NCBI RefSeq assembly: GCF_008705135.1
Contig: NZ_CP023694.1
Coordinates: 5,003,001 to 5,067,000, forward strand
Length of the DNA stretch: 64,000 nucleotides
Direction of reading: 5' to 3'
DNA from: Streptomyces coeruleorubidus
GTDB lineage: Bacteria; Actinomycetota; Actinomycetes; Streptomycetales; Streptomycetaceae
Shown here: piece after piece, positions 14,942-23,777 of the stretch
Layout: every line of letters starts with the position of its first letter
Position numbering within the stretch: position 1 is the first letter of the stretch
Translations under genes and position numbers: made by a program
The notes under the pieces: generated by a model
Seen by the model: the letters and a program-made list of their open reading frames with translations, nothing else
Told to the model about the DNA's origin: nothing
The model's database searches: none

Positions 14942-17133
14942 GCCCCCAGCCGCAGGCAGCCGTGGGCGCGCCGCTGTCCCGGGTGGACGGGCGGCTGAAG
15001 GTCACCGGCCAGGCGCGGTACGCCGCCGAGTTCGACATCGACGGGGCGGTGCACGCCGTCATCGTCGACGCGAGCATCGGCCGCGGACGTATCACCGGCG
15101 TCGACACGGACGACGCCGAAGCCGTCCCGGGCGTACTGCGGGTGATCCACCACGGCAACGCGCCGACGCTGCCGTACCGCGACAACTCCTCCGGGTCGAA
15201 CAACCTGCCCGGCCGCAAGCTGCGGGTCTTCCAGGACGACCGGGTCCTCTTCCACGGCCAGCCGGTCGCCGTCGTGGTGGCCACTACGCTGGAGGCCGCG
15301 CAGCACGGCGCGAGCCTGGTGAAGGTCCGCTACGACGCCGAGCGGCCCACCACGGACCTCGCCGAGGGCGAGCCGGGCGAGCCGACCGGGTACGCGCGCG
15401 GCGACGCGGAAGCCGGCCTGCGCGACGCGGACGTGCGGCTGGACCTGACGTACCGCCTGGCGCGCAACCACCACAACCCGATGGAGCCGCACGCCACCAT
15501 CGCCCGCTGGGACGGCAACCGGCTGACCGTGTGGGACAAGACCCAGTGGGTGTACGGCACACAGCTGGAGCTCTCCACGGTGTTCGGCCTGCCGCTGGAC
15601 TCCGTGCGGGTCATCAACCCCTACGTCGGGGGCGGCTTCGGCAGCGGGCTGCGCTGCTGGCCGCACACCGTGGTCGCCGGCCTGGCCGCGCGGATCACGG
15701 GACGTCCGGTCAAGCTGGTCCTGACCCGCAGGCAGATGTACTTCGGCACCGGCTTCCGGCCCTCCTACGACTACCGGCTGAGCCTCGGCGGCGACCGGAA
15801 CGGCCGCCTGGTCGCCGCGGACCACCGGATCGACGCGGAGACCTCGTCGTACGAGACGTTCACCGAGGCCGTCATGACCCCCGGCCAGATGCTCTACAGC
15901 ACTCCCGGTGTCCGCCAGGCCTATCGCACGGTGCCGCTGGACGTGAACAGCCCGATCTGGATGCGCGGCCCCGGCGCCGCCACGGGGGTCTTCGTCGTCG
16001 AGTCGGCCATGGACGAACTCGCCCACGAGCTCGGCATCGACCCGATCGAACTGCGCCGCCGCAACGAGCCGGCCCAGGACCCGTCCAACAACACGCCGTT
16101 CTCCACGCGCCGGCTGCTGGAGTGCTACACGGTCGGTGCCCGTGAGTTCGGCTGGCAGCGCCGCAAGCCGAAGCCGCGCTCCACGCGTGACGGCGACTGG
16201 CTGATCGGCATGGGCATGGCCGCGGGCGTGTACCACACCGCGGTCGCCCCGGCCCAGTCCCGGGGCCGGCTGAACGCCGACGGCACGGCGGTGATCGAGT
16301 CCGCCACCAGCGACATGGGCCCGGGCACCTACACCGCCCAGACCCAGGTCGCCGCCGACGCGCTGGGGCTGGCCGTCCGCGCGGTCGACTACCGGCTCGG
16401 CGACTCCCGCTACCCGCAGACCCCGCCGCACGGCGGCTCGATGACCATGGCCAGCGTCGGCTCCGCCACGCTCGACGTCTGCGACCAGCTCCGGCGGCAG
16501 GCGATCCGACTGGCCGTCGAGGACGAGGAATCCCCGCTGCACGGGGTGTCGCCCGACGACATCGTGGTCCGGGGCGGCCGCCTGCACGTGCAGGGGAACC
16601 CGGCGCGCGGCGAGTCGTACCAGCGGCTGCTGACCCGCAACGGCCGCGCCCGCCTCGAAGCGGACACCTCCTTCACCCCGCCGAGGGGCGAACGGTTCTC
16701 CATCAGCGGCTACAGCGCGACCTTCACCGAGGTGGCGGTGGACGCGACGCTGGGTCTGGTGCGGGTGCGGCGGATGCTCTCCGTGTACGACGCGGGCCGC
16801 ATCATCAGCCCCAAGCTGGCGGACAGCCAGGCCATCGGCGGCATGGTGGGCGGCATCGGCCAGGCGCTGCTGGAGCACACGGTCACCGACCACCGCGACG
16901 GCCGGATCGTCAACGCCAACCTCGCCGACTACCTGGTCCCGGTCAACGCCGACATCCCCGACCTCAGGGCGATCTACCTCGACGGGGAGGACTACGACGC
17001 CGACCCGCTCGGCGTGAAGGGCCTTGCCGAGCTCGTGATCTGCGGCGTCGCGCCCGCCCTCGCCAACGCGGTCTTCAACGCCACCGGCCGCCGCGTCCGC
17101 GAACTGCCCATCACGGCGGAGGCGTTGCTCTGA
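14938..17133 (+). CDS. Molybdopterin-binding catalytic subunit (PaoC/YagR-like)
   Basis: A 731-residue large subunit of the molybdenum hydroxylase family. The GTG start overlaps the previous stop (GTGA). N-terminal domain: GAPLSRVDGRLKVTGQARY. Molybdopterin contacts include GGGFGSGLRCWPH and RGPGAATGVFVVES. Near the C-terminus, GVKGLAELVICG holds the Glu expected to be the catalytic base, followed by ANAVFNATGRRVRELPI. GDSRYPQTPPHGGSM supports an aldehyde-oxidase (PaoC) rather than xanthine dehydrogenase assignment. Substrate likely an aldehyde, but not proven. Confidence 0.92.
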   Translation: MSPQPQAAVGAPLSRVDGRLKVTGQARYAAEFDIDGAVHAVIVDASIGRGRITGVDTDDAEAVPGVLRVIHHGNAPTLPYRDNSSGSNNLPGRKLRVFQDDRVLFHGQPVAVVVATTLEAAQHGASLVKVRYDAERPTTDLAEGEPGEPTGYARGDAEAGLRDADVRLDLTYRLARNHHNPMEPHATIARWDGNRLTVWDKTQWVYGTQLELSTVFGLPLDSVRVINPYVGGGFGSGLRCWPHTVVAGLAARITGRPVKLVLTRRQMYFGTGFRPSYDYRLSLGGDRNGRLVAADHRIDAETSSYETFTEAVMTPGQMLYSTPGVRQAYRTVPLDVNSPIWMRGPGAATGVFVVESAMDELAHELGIDPIELRRRNEPAQDPSNNTPFSTRRLLECYTVGAREFGWQRRKPKPRSTRDGDWLIGMGMAAGVYHTAVAPAQSRGRLNADGTAVIESATSDMGPGTYTAQTQVAADALGLAVRAVDYRLGDSRYPQTPPHGGSMTMASVGSATLDVCDQLRRQAIRLAVEDEESPLHGVSPDDIVVRGGRLHVQGNPARGESYQRLLTRNGRARLEADTSFTPPRGERFSISGYSATFTEVAVDATLGLVRVRRMLSVYDAGRIISPKLADSQAIGGMVGGIGQALLEHTVTDHRDGRIVNANLADYLVPVNADIPDLRAIYLDGEDYDADPLGVKGLAELVICGVAPALANAVFNATGRRVRELPITAEALL

Positions 17134-17152
17134 GGGGCAGGGAGAACGACCC

Positions 17153-18286
17153 ATGCTGAACATCGCGGACACACTGCACCGTTGGTGCCGCGAAGCACGT
17201 CCCTTCGCGTTGGCCACCGTCGTCGACGTCACCGGCAGCGCACCGCTGCCGGTCGGCACGTCGGTCGCGGTGGACGAGGACGGCAACGCGGTCGGCAGCA
17301 TCTCCGGCGGCTGCGTCGAGGGCGCGGTCTACGAGCTGTGCCGGCAGGTGCTCCACGACCGGGGAGTTCCCCAGCGCGCCCGGTTCGGCTACTCCGACGA
17401 CGACGCCTTCGCCGTGGGCCTGACCTGCGGCGGCGAACTCGACGTCCTCGTCCAGCGCGTCGACCCCGCGACGCACCCGCACCTCGCGACCGCCCTCGCC
17501 GAGGTCGTGGAGGGCCGGCCCGCTGCCGTCGCCCAGGTCGTCGAGGGCCCGGAGGACCTGCTCGGAGGGACGCTGTACGTCGACGCGGCGGGAGGCGTCC
17601 GGCACGGCACACAGCACGGCCCGCTGACCGGAGCACTGCGCCGGGAGATCGGCGCACGGGCGTGGGCGCTGCTGCGGGCCGGACGCACGGCCCGGGCGGA
17701 GGCCGGCGGGGATGCCGGCACCTGCCCGGAACGACTCTCGGTGCTGGTCCACGTCCACGCCTCCCGCCCCCGCCTGCTGGTCTTCGGCGCGATCGACTTC
17801 GCCGCCGCCCTGAGCCGGACCGGGGCCTTCCTCGGCTACCGCGTCACCGTCTGCGACGCCCGCCCCGTCTTCGCCACCCCCGCCCGCTTCCCGCACGCCG
17901 ACGAGATCGTCGTCGACTGGCCCCACCGCTGCCTGGAACGCACAGAAGTCGACGCCCGCACCGCGATCTGCGTCCTCACCCACGACGCCAAGTTCGACAT
18001 CCCCCTGCTCCGCCTGGCCCTCGGCCTGCCCGTCGGCTACGTCGGCGCGATGGGCTCCCGTCGCACCCATGACGAACGCCTGCGCCTCCTGACCGGGGCA
18101 GGCGTGACCGAGGAGCGGCTGGCCCGGCTGCGTTCCCCGATCGGGCTCGACCTCGGCGCCCGCACCCCCGAGGAGACAGCGATCTCCATCGCCGCGGAGA
18201 TCGTCGCCCACACCAACCAGGGAACGGGCCTGCCCTTGTCCCGTCTGTCCGGCCCGATCCACCGGGACCGGGCTCCGGCGCACTGA
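17153..18286 (+). CDS. XdhC/CoxI family molybdenum-cofactor maturation protein
   Basis: A 377-residue XdhC-like protein that would bind and insert the (sulfurated) molybdenum cofactor into the hydroxylase encoded upstream. The N-terminal XdhC_CoxI segment contains ATVVDVTGSAPLPVGTSVAV and GSISGGCVEGAVYE with the conserved Cys; LTCGGELDVLVQ follows. The C-terminal Rossmann domain has RLLVFGAIDFAAALS, VCDARPVFATPARFPHAD and YVGAMGSRRTHDERL. It lies 19 bases after the catalytic subunit in the same direction, so it belongs to the operon (the PaoD position). Confidence 0.93.
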   Translation: MLNIADTLHRWCREARPFALATVVDVTGSAPLPVGTSVAVDEDGNAVGSISGGCVEGAVYELCRQVLHDRGVPQRARFGYSDDDAFAVGLTCGGELDVLVQRVDPATHPHLATALAEVVEGRPAAVAQVVEGPEDLLGGTLYVDAAGGVRHGTQHGPLTGALRREIGARAWALLRAGRTARAEAGGDAGTCPERLSVLVHVHASRPRLLVFGAIDFAAALSRTGAFLGYRVTVCDARPVFATPARFPHADEIVVDWPHRCLERTEVDARTAICVLTHDAKFDIPLLRLALGLPVGYVGAMGSRRTHDERLRLLTGAGVTEERLARLRSPIGLDLGARTPEETAISIAAEIVAHTNQGTGLPLSRLSGPIHRDRAPAH

Positions 18287-18364
18287 TACATCTCACAGCC
18301 GGTTCGCGACCGTTTCCCGCCCGCGGAGGGTGCCGGGACAGGCGGCCGAATAGGATGTGGACTC

Positions 18365-18739
18365 ATGTCGAACCCTGATGAGCTGCTCGTCGCCATTTCC
18401 GCCGCGGTGGAATCCGAGCGAAGCAATCAGATGTCACTGACCGTGGTCGTCGGCGGTGCCGTCATCACCGGCCGGCTGGCTCCCGAGGCCGTGTGGAGGG
18501 AGCGGGTGGCGGAGGTCCTGAAGGACTCGGACCACCTCGGCCCGTTCTCCGACGTCTTCACCCGCGGCCCACGCCAGAACCGGCCCGGCCACGGCGAGAC
18601 CCCCACGCACCTGCACTTCCACCTTGCCCGGATCCTCCAGGGCAGCCTCGGGATCCCCGAGACGGGCGGCATGTACCGGGTGGCGATCAAGGACGTCAGC
18701 GCGTGGACCGTGGGCGACTTCAGCTACATCGACCAGTAG
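18365..18739 (+). CDS. GvpU-like gas vesicle accessory protein, orphan
   Basis: A 124-residue protein resembling GvpU. MSLTVVVGGAVITGRLAPEAVW corresponds to the GvpU segment with a beta strand and NGAVISG-like turn, and LHFHLARILQGSLGIPETGGMYRVAIKDVSAW to the C-terminal HLKNTKI...WRGKI-VDGF part of Bacillus GvpU. No other gas-vesicle genes (GvpA, F, L, N, K) are nearby. It follows the molybdenum hydroxylase operon and converges with a TetR gene. Its role outside a gvp cluster is unknown; the assignment rests on remembered patterns. Confidence 0.65.
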   Translation: MSNPDELLVAISAAVESERSNQMSLTVVVGGAVITGRLAPEAVWRERVAEVLKDSDHLGPFSDVFTRGPRQNRPGHGETPTHLHFHLARILQGSLGIPETGGMYRVAIKDVSAWTVGDFSYIDQ

Positions 18740-18780
18740 GTCGCTGCCCTCGCTCCACCGCTCGGCCGAAGTCCCCACCC

Positions 18781-18813
18781 GGACGCCGGCCGGCCCCTCG
18801 GCCGGCCGCGTCC
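18781..18813. terminator. Imperfect hairpin between convergent genes
   Basis: Arms GCCGGCCG / CGGCCGGC (18785-18792 and 18799-18806) extended outward by GGAC / GTCC across a small bulge. It lies between the GvpU-like stop and the TetR stop and could terminate both transcripts. Confidence 0.5.
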
Positions 18814-18814
18814 G

Positions 18815-19471
18815 TCATGCGCTGAGCAGCCGTACGGCCTGCCGGGCGAGCTCGGCGTCCATCGCCGCCGACCGGGTGCCGGCGATGCCCGACCGCAGCA
18901 GGGCGGCCCCCTCGGCCAGGGCCACGAACGTCTCCGCCCGGGCCCGGCACAAGTCGGCCGGCCATTCGGGCCGGTTGAGCCGGACGAGGGCCGCCACGTG
19001 GGTGACGTACCTCTGGTAGAACTCCCGGACGACCCGGGCCGTGTCGTCGTCCCTGGCCGCCAGTGCCCACACCTCGACGTAGAGCCGGACCAGCCGTGGA
19101 TCGTCCTGCTCGGCCAGGACCACCGCCACGACGTCGGCGGTGTCCGCCCGGCCCTGCGAGGGCCGGATGTCCGACGGGTCGTCCGGGCTCACCCGCAGTC
19201 CCGTCGCGTCGGCCAGCCGCTCCAGCGACCGGTCCAGCGCCCGCTCCAGCACGGCCTTGATCAGATCGGCCCGGGTCGGGAAATAGTGCTGGAGATGCCC
19301 GATCCGAATGCCCGCCGCGTCGGCGATGGCCCGCAGCGACGCGCTCGCGTTGCCCTTGTCGACCAGCACGGTCTCGGCGGCGTCCAGCAGGCTCGTACGC
19401 CGGATGCTGCCCTGCTGGGTCAGCCGCGGCTTGCCGCCCGCGGCCCTCTCGCCTTCGGCGGGACCGCTCAT
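18815..19471 (-). CDS. TetR family transcriptional regulator
   Basis: A 218-residue TetR repressor. The N-terminal helix-turn-helix is at ~22-70: IRRTSLLDAAETVLVDKGNASASLRAIADAAGIRIGHLQHYFPTR region, with LRAIADAAG and HYF as hallmarks. A typical all-helical ligand domain follows. The start overlaps the stop of the saccharopine-dehydrogenase-like gene (ATGA), so the two are one operon, and the regulator probably represses it through the dyad TAGGTC-N4-GACCTA at 20540-20555. Ligand unknown. Confidence 0.9.
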   Translation of the reverse strand: MSGPAEGERAAGGKPRLTQQGSIRRTSLLDAAETVLVDKGNASASLRAIADAAGIRIGHLQHYFPTRADLIKAVLERALDRSLERLADATGLRVSPDDPSDIRPSQGRADTADVVAVVLAEQDDPRLVRLYVEVWALAARDDDTARVVREFYQRYVTHVAALVRLNRPEWPADLCRARAETFVALAEGAALLRSGIAGTRSAAMDAELARQAVRLLSA

Positions 19472-20529
19472 GACACCGTCACCTCGACGCCCGCCTTCTC
19501 CAGGGCGGGGACGACCTCCCGGGGCGCCGGCGTCTGCTCCGCGAAGACCACGCCCTCCGGTGCCGGGGAACCGTCCTCGCCGAGCACCCGGCGCAGCCCC
19601 AGCAGCCCGCCGAGCGCGGTGAGGTGGGCTTGTCCCGCGGTGTCCCGGACCGTCGCGGTGCGACGGCCGCCGTCCCGGCCGCGCACGTCGATCCGCAGCA
19701 GCGCCTCGCCGCCCTCGCCCGGCGAGTACAGCAGCGACCGCCGCACCGACTCCAGCCGGTCGCCGCGGCCCCAGCGGAAGAAGCCGGTCTTCTTCAGGGC
19801 CAGCAGTGCGGACGTCGAGGAGTTCGCGCTGAAGCCGATCCGCGTGACCGCGGTGTCGACGCCCAGCGTCAGGGGCAGCGTGAACTGTTCCGGAGTGTCG
19901 ATCCGGGCGACTTTCGTCCGGTGTCCGCCGATGGTGACGTACCCGGCTCCGCTCAGCGGCATGATCATCCGCCGCTCTCCGTCCTCCATCACCTCGAAGT
20001 CCAGGCCCAGTCGGTCCATGAACTCCACCGAGTCGGTGCCCGCCCGGTCCTTCAGGTCGTACCGGATGGCGACCTCCACCGCCGCCGCCCCGCCGAGGCC
20101 GGCCGCCAGGGCCGCGGCGACCAGCGCGCTGACCCCGCCCATCCAGCTCGACGACAGCAGCACCGGAGCCTTCGGCGGCGTCAGGGCGGTGATCGCGGTG
20201 GCCCGCTGCAACCGCGCCGTCCACCGCGTGATGTCCACGTAGGGCACACCACCGCGCAGTGCGACGCGCAGCACCCGGTCGTCCGGGTCGTTCACCGTGC
20301 TGATCACGGCCCGGACCCGCGCCGGGAACGGCTCCGGGTCGCCCAGGTCCCAGCGCCGCACCGACGCCCCGACCTCTTCGGCCAGCGCCCGGCCGCGCTC
20401 CGGGCTGCGCCCGGTGAGCAGCAGCGGCCAGGAGGGTGCGGCGAGCCGGGCCAACTCGCCGCCGACTGTGCCGTAACCGCCGACCACGAGTACGGGGCCG
20501 GTCACATCGAGCTGGATGTCATCGTCCAC
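19468..20529 (-). CDS. Saccharopine dehydrogenase NADP-binding family protein
   Basis: A 353-residue protein with an N-terminal Rossmann motif VLVVGGYGTVGGELARL (GGxGxxG, residues ~13-29) followed by LLLTGRSPER, suggesting NADP. ARVRAVISTVND and YVDITRW continue the saccharopine-dehydrogenase-like NAD(P) domain. The C-terminal half is less conserved (GGHRTKVARIDTPEQF). It is first in an operon with the TetR regulator and starts 10 bases downstream of a likely operator. Related actinobacterial proteins have no settled function; lysine metabolism is not implied. Confidence 0.85.
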   Translation of the reverse strand: MDDDIQLDVTGPVLVVGGYGTVGGELARLAAPSWPLLLTGRSPERGRALAEEVGASVRRWDLGDPEPFPARVRAVISTVNDPDDRVLRVALRGGVPYVDITRWTARLQRATAITALTPPKAPVLLSSSWMGGVSALVAAALAAGLGGAAAVEVAIRYDLKDRAGTDSVEFMDRLGLDFEVMEDGERRMIMPLSGAGYVTIGGHRTKVARIDTPEQFTLPLTLGVDTAVTRIGFSANSSTSALLALKKTGFFRWGRGDRLESVRRSLLYSPGEGGEALLRIDVRGRDGGRRTATVRDTAGQAHLTALGGLLGLRRVLGEDGSPAPEGVVFAEQTPAPREVVPALEKAGVEVTVS

Positions 20530-20539
20530 GCCGGGACAT

Positions 20540-20555
20540 TAGGTCACGCGACCTA
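20540..20555. promoter_or_regulatory. Probable TetR operator
   Basis: Dyad TAGGTC-ACGC-GACCTA, 6-bp perfect arms, 11 to 26 bases upstream of the saccharopine-dehydrogenase-like start. The position favours autoregulation by the TetR protein encoded second in this operon. Confidence 0.65.
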
Positions 20556-20688
20556 GAAACTCAAACAGCCGTCGAGGCGTACGAGCTCGTAGCATCTTCT
20601 GATTCACAGTGATTGATCCCGTTGCTGTTTTCCCATTGAGCCTATATCGAGCAAATCAGTCGAAAAATTCATATCTAGGACGTAGCAG

Positions 20689-22041
20689 GTGCTTTCGCGA
20701 ATAAACAACAGAAGTCCGTTGACTGCTCGGTGTCAGTGGCGAGTGATGCTGTGGGTCACAGTGGCTGTGGCGGCTCTTGGACTCGTTGTCGCACTGGAGA
20801 TCGCCGCACGCCGCTACGGTCAGCCGGGGCCGGTCGCCGACCAGCTCAAAGGGGCGGTATTCGCCCCGAAACCGGGGCCGTTGTACGGCGGTTTGGTGTT
20901 GATGTCGGTGGTGCTCACCTGGCCGCAACGGTTCATCGCGGTCGGTGCCGCGATCGGTATGGACGGCGTCCTCTTGCTGGTGCGGTGGGCGGCCGGCGTC
21001 GAAGTGGCCGACGGCCATTTCTTCGGCAATGGCGCGTTGCTGGTGATGCTGGGATATGCGGTCATCGCTGTTACGCGCCGCACCGGCCGGGAACGAGTTC
21101 TCCTGTTGAAGGGCGTCGGGCTGGGCCTGCTGCTGGTGGCCGGCCGCAAGTCCGGCGACGCCTGGCTGCTGATCACGTCGAAGACCCGCCCGGCGGTGCT
21201 CGACCAGTACGTGGCGACCGCCGACCACGCGCTGGGCAACCCCTCGTGGCTGGCAGGCCGCTTGCTCCAGGCCACCGGCCCGATCGGCATCAACATCCTC
21301 GACCTGGTCTACGCGAAGCTCGCGGTGGCCGCGATCGTCGTCGCGCTGTACCAGCTACGTCACGTAGCGGTCGAGCGGCGCTTCCCGAGCCATCATCTGG
21401 TGCGCACGTTCCTGGTGATCGGCCTCCTCGGGCCGGGCATCTACATGCTCTTTCCGGTGGTCGGACCGGTCTTCGCCTACGGCCCGGGCGCTTCCGGCAC
21501 CGGCGGCGTGCAGTGGGCGGCGGCCGATCTGTGGCCGCACACGCCGCTGCCGATCAGCACGCCGCACCTGATGTCGTACGACGACATCACCCCGCGGAAC
21601 TGCATGCCCAGCCTCCACACGGCATGGGCCGTCGCGATCTTCATCCATACCCGCAAGGGCCCCCGGATCCTGCGCTTCGCCGGTACGTTCTGGATGATCG
21701 CCACGCTCGCCGCGACGCTGGGTTTCGGCTACCACTACGGCGTGGATCTCATCGCCGGCGTGGTGTTCGCGCTCACCATCGAGGCAGCACTGCGTGCGCT
21801 CGACCGTGGCTGGGACAGGCGGGGGATCCAGCTCGTCGTCTACGGCACTGCGGTCTTCGCCGCGCTACTGGTCTCGTACCGCTATCTCCCGATGGAGATG
21901 GCGCGGCATCAGGAGCTCTCCGGATCACTTCTCATTCTGGCGATGACCTCGGTGGTCTACGGCTACGTACGGACCACGAGAGTGTGGGAACCGACGGTTG
22001 TAGCCGCACGGAAACCGGAACCACAACCCGAACCGGTTTGA
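20689..22041 (+). CDS. PAP2 superfamily (AUR1/inositolphosphotransferase-like) membrane protein
   Basis: A 450-residue polytopic membrane protein with about ten hydrophobic segments. The C-terminal half carries the PAP2 signature: MPSLHTAWAVAIF (P-S-x-H) and FGYHYGVDLIAG (H-x3-D), which form the active site of lipid phosphatases and inositolphosphotransferases. N-terminal half: several extra segments (LWVTVAVAALGLVVALEIAA). The GTG at 20689 has AGGA 8 bases upstream. The upstream ~130 bases are unusually AT-rich for the genome. Its likely role is lipid-head-group transfer or hydrolysis at the membrane; substrate unknown. Confidence 0.85.
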   Translation: MLSRINNRSPLTARCQWRVMLWVTVAVAALGLVVALEIAARRYGQPGPVADQLKGAVFAPKPGPLYGGLVLMSVVLTWPQRFIAVGAAIGMDGVLLLVRWAAGVEVADGHFFGNGALLVMLGYAVIAVTRRTGRERVLLLKGVGLGLLLVAGRKSGDAWLLITSKTRPAVLDQYVATADHALGNPSWLAGRLLQATGPIGINILDLVYAKLAVAAIVVALYQLRHVAVERRFPSHHLVRTFLVIGLLGPGIYMLFPVVGPVFAYGPGASGTGGVQWAAADLWPHTPLPISTPHLMSYDDITPRNCMPSLHTAWAVAIFIHTRKGPRILRFAGTFWMIATLAATLGFGYHYGVDLIAGVVFALTIEAALRALDRGWDRRGIQLVVYGTAVFAALLVSYRYLPMEMARHQELSGSLLILAMTSVVYGYVRTTRVWEPTVVAARKPEPQPEPV

Positions 22042-22067
22042 AGTCAGGGACATGGCTCGCGCCGCGC

Positions 22068-22934
22068 TCACCCGGTTCGCCAGGCCGATTCGAGGGCCGT
22101 CCGGTTGGTGCGCAGAAGCTCGTCCAGGTCCGTCTCGTAGAGCGAGTCCGGCACGTTGTCGGAGAAGATCTCCAGGACGCAGGGGCCGCGGTAACCGGCG
22201 TCGTGGGCGGCGTGCAGCAGTCGGCCCACCGGGATGTCGCCGGTGCCGACGCTGCGCCGGTCCATCCGCGAGCGGGGTGTGCGCCAGTCGCTGACCTGGA
22301 GCAGGAACAGACGGTCGGGGGCGTCGGCGAGGCGGGGGACGAGATCCGGGTCCTGCCACAGGTTCCACAGGTCGAGGCAGACACCCACGTTCTCCCGATC
22401 GACCTCCTGGACGACGTCGAGCGCCTGCCGGTAGGTCCAGATGGCGGTCTCCGCGTTGAGCAGGACGGGGTTGAGGGGTTCCAGCGCGATCCGTACGCCG
22501 TGGCCGGCCGCGATGTCCGCCAGTTCCCGGTGATGGGTGACGACCTGACGGATCGCCTCGTGCAGGTTCCCGTCGGGCGCCGGCCCGGTGTTGGTGACGA
22601 ACACCGCGTCCGTCGCGAACGGTGCGATCAGTTCCACGCTGCGGCGGAAGTGGTCCAGTCGGTCGCGCCGGTCGGCGGGGCCCGGCTGGGTCTCGCTGGG
22701 GAACACGGTCCGTACGACGGGCTGGACCGAGCTGATCGGCAGTCCCGACTCGGCGACCGAGGCGAGTTGCGCCTTGGCACGGTCGTGGTCGTCGTCGAGC
22801 TTGGTCTCGCACAGCTCGATCGCCTCGACACCGAGGCCGGCGTAGTGCGTCAGGTCCTCCTCGAAGGACCAGGGCATGGTGGTGAACTGGTTGACGCCGT
22901 AGGGGAAGGCGAACGCAGGTGTGGGGCTGTTCAT
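22068..22934 (-). CDS. Sugar phosphate isomerase/epimerase (TIM barrel)
   Basis: A 288-residue AP-endonuclease-2-fold TIM barrel, typical of sugar isomerases/epimerases. Landmarks: VEAIELCETKLDD (first Glu metal region), IALEPLNPV (Glu ligand), VGVCLDLWNLWQ (Asp), LLQVSDWRT (Asp) and LEIFSDN (Glu), a plausible set of divalent-metal ligands. It is the last gene of a four-gene minus-strand operon, and its start overlaps the stop of the alpha/beta hydrolase (ATGA). With a PMI-like gene upstream it probably acts on an unusual sugar or inositol-derived substrate. Confidence 0.88.
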   Translation of the reverse strand: MNSPTPAFAFPYGVNQFTTMPWSFEEDLTHYAGLGVEAIELCETKLDDDHDRAKAQLASVAESGLPISSVQPVVRTVFPSETQPGPADRRDRLDHFRRSVELIAPFATDAVFVTNTGPAPDGNLHEAIRQVVTHHRELADIAAGHGVRIALEPLNPVLLNAETAIWTYRQALDVVQEVDRENVGVCLDLWNLWQDPDLVPRLADAPDRLFLLQVSDWRTPRSRMDRRSVGTGDIPVGRLLHAAHDAGYRGPCVLEIFSDNVPDSLYETDLDELLRTNRTALESAWRTG

Positions 22935-23767
22935 ACGAGCACCTCCGCGTCGTCCCTGCTGCCGGTCAGGAACCCGGCGACCGTCCGGTGGAACTTCTCC
23001 GGCTCGTCGAAGAACAGCCCGTGGCCGCTGTGCTCGAAGAAGACGGTCCGGGCTCCCGGGAGCGCCTCACCGACCCAGGCGGGGCCCTGCCAGGGGAACA
23101 CCTGGTCCTGACGTGCCACCAGGACCAGGCTGGGCAGCCGGATCGTGGGCAGCAGGTCGCGCCAGTCGTGGCGGGTGTGGTCGGTCATCAGCGCGTTGCG
23201 CGCGTACGGGGGAGACTTGGCCATCTCGGCCAGCAACAACTCCCGCTCCCGCGGGGTGGGTTCGTCCGCGAAGATCGTGCCGATCTGGTTCTCGTCGAAG
23301 GCCGGCGGGTCACAGGTGAGCTGCGTCTGGAGGGCGGCCAGGGAGGGTTCGTCGTAGCAGGTGGCGTGTGCGTGCGGCCAGTCCGGTGCGTAGTACTGGC
23401 GAGGTGCCTGCTCGACGTACACCGCGCGGGCCAGGCGGTGGCTGCCGAAGAGTTCGAGATAGCTCCAGATGACCGGGCAGCCGAGTGACCAGCCCAGGAC
23501 GGTGACCTCGCGCAGGTCCAGTTCTTCGAGGAGGTCGAACAGGTCCTTGGCCAGCCTCGGCACGCGGTAGCCGTGGCGGGGTTTGCCGGAGTCGCCGTGG
23601 CCGCGCAGATCGACGGTGATGACGCGGGCGTGTTCGGCGAGGGCGTCCAGGTTGCGGGTGAAGAAGCGGCCGCTGAAGCCCCAGCCGTGGAGCAGGACGA
23701 GGGGAGGGCCGGTGCCCTGTTCCTCGTAGTGGATGGTGACGTCGTCGCTGGTGGTGATGGTGCCCAT
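22931..23767 (-). CDS. Alpha/beta hydrolase
   Basis: A 278-residue alpha/beta-hydrolase-fold enzyme. HGWGFSGRFF is the oxyanion-hole motif; the nucleophile elbow is GWSLGCP with Ser in G-x-S-x-G; the charge-relay Asp is in VARQDQVFPW and the His in EHSGHGLFFDEP. The start MGTITTS at 23767 is chosen by similarity over an upstream extension. It lies 10 bases after the PMI-like gene and overlaps the TIM-barrel gene. It might hydrolyse a lactone or ester intermediate of the sugar pathway encoded by its neighbours; this is inference. Confidence 0.88.
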   Translation of the reverse strand: MGTITTSDDVTIHYEEQGTGPPLVLLHGWGFSGRFFTRNLDALAEHARVITVDLRGHGDSGKPRHGYRVPRLAKDLFDLLEELDLREVTVLGWSLGCPVIWSYLELFGSHRLARAVYVEQAPRQYYAPDWPHAHATCYDEPSLAALQTQLTCDPPAFDENQIGTIFADEPTPRERELLLAEMAKSPPYARNALMTDHTRHDWRDLLPTIRLPSLVLVARQDQVFPWQGPAWVGEALPGARTVFFEHSGHGLFFDEPEKFHRTVAGFLTGSRDDAEVLV

Positions 23768-23777
23768 GGATCTCCTT

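Noticed and set aside
14662..17301. 879-codon minus-strand frame opposite the PaoC-like subunit
   Set aside because: The plus strand encodes an intact molybdenum hydroxylase; the antisense frame is a shadow.
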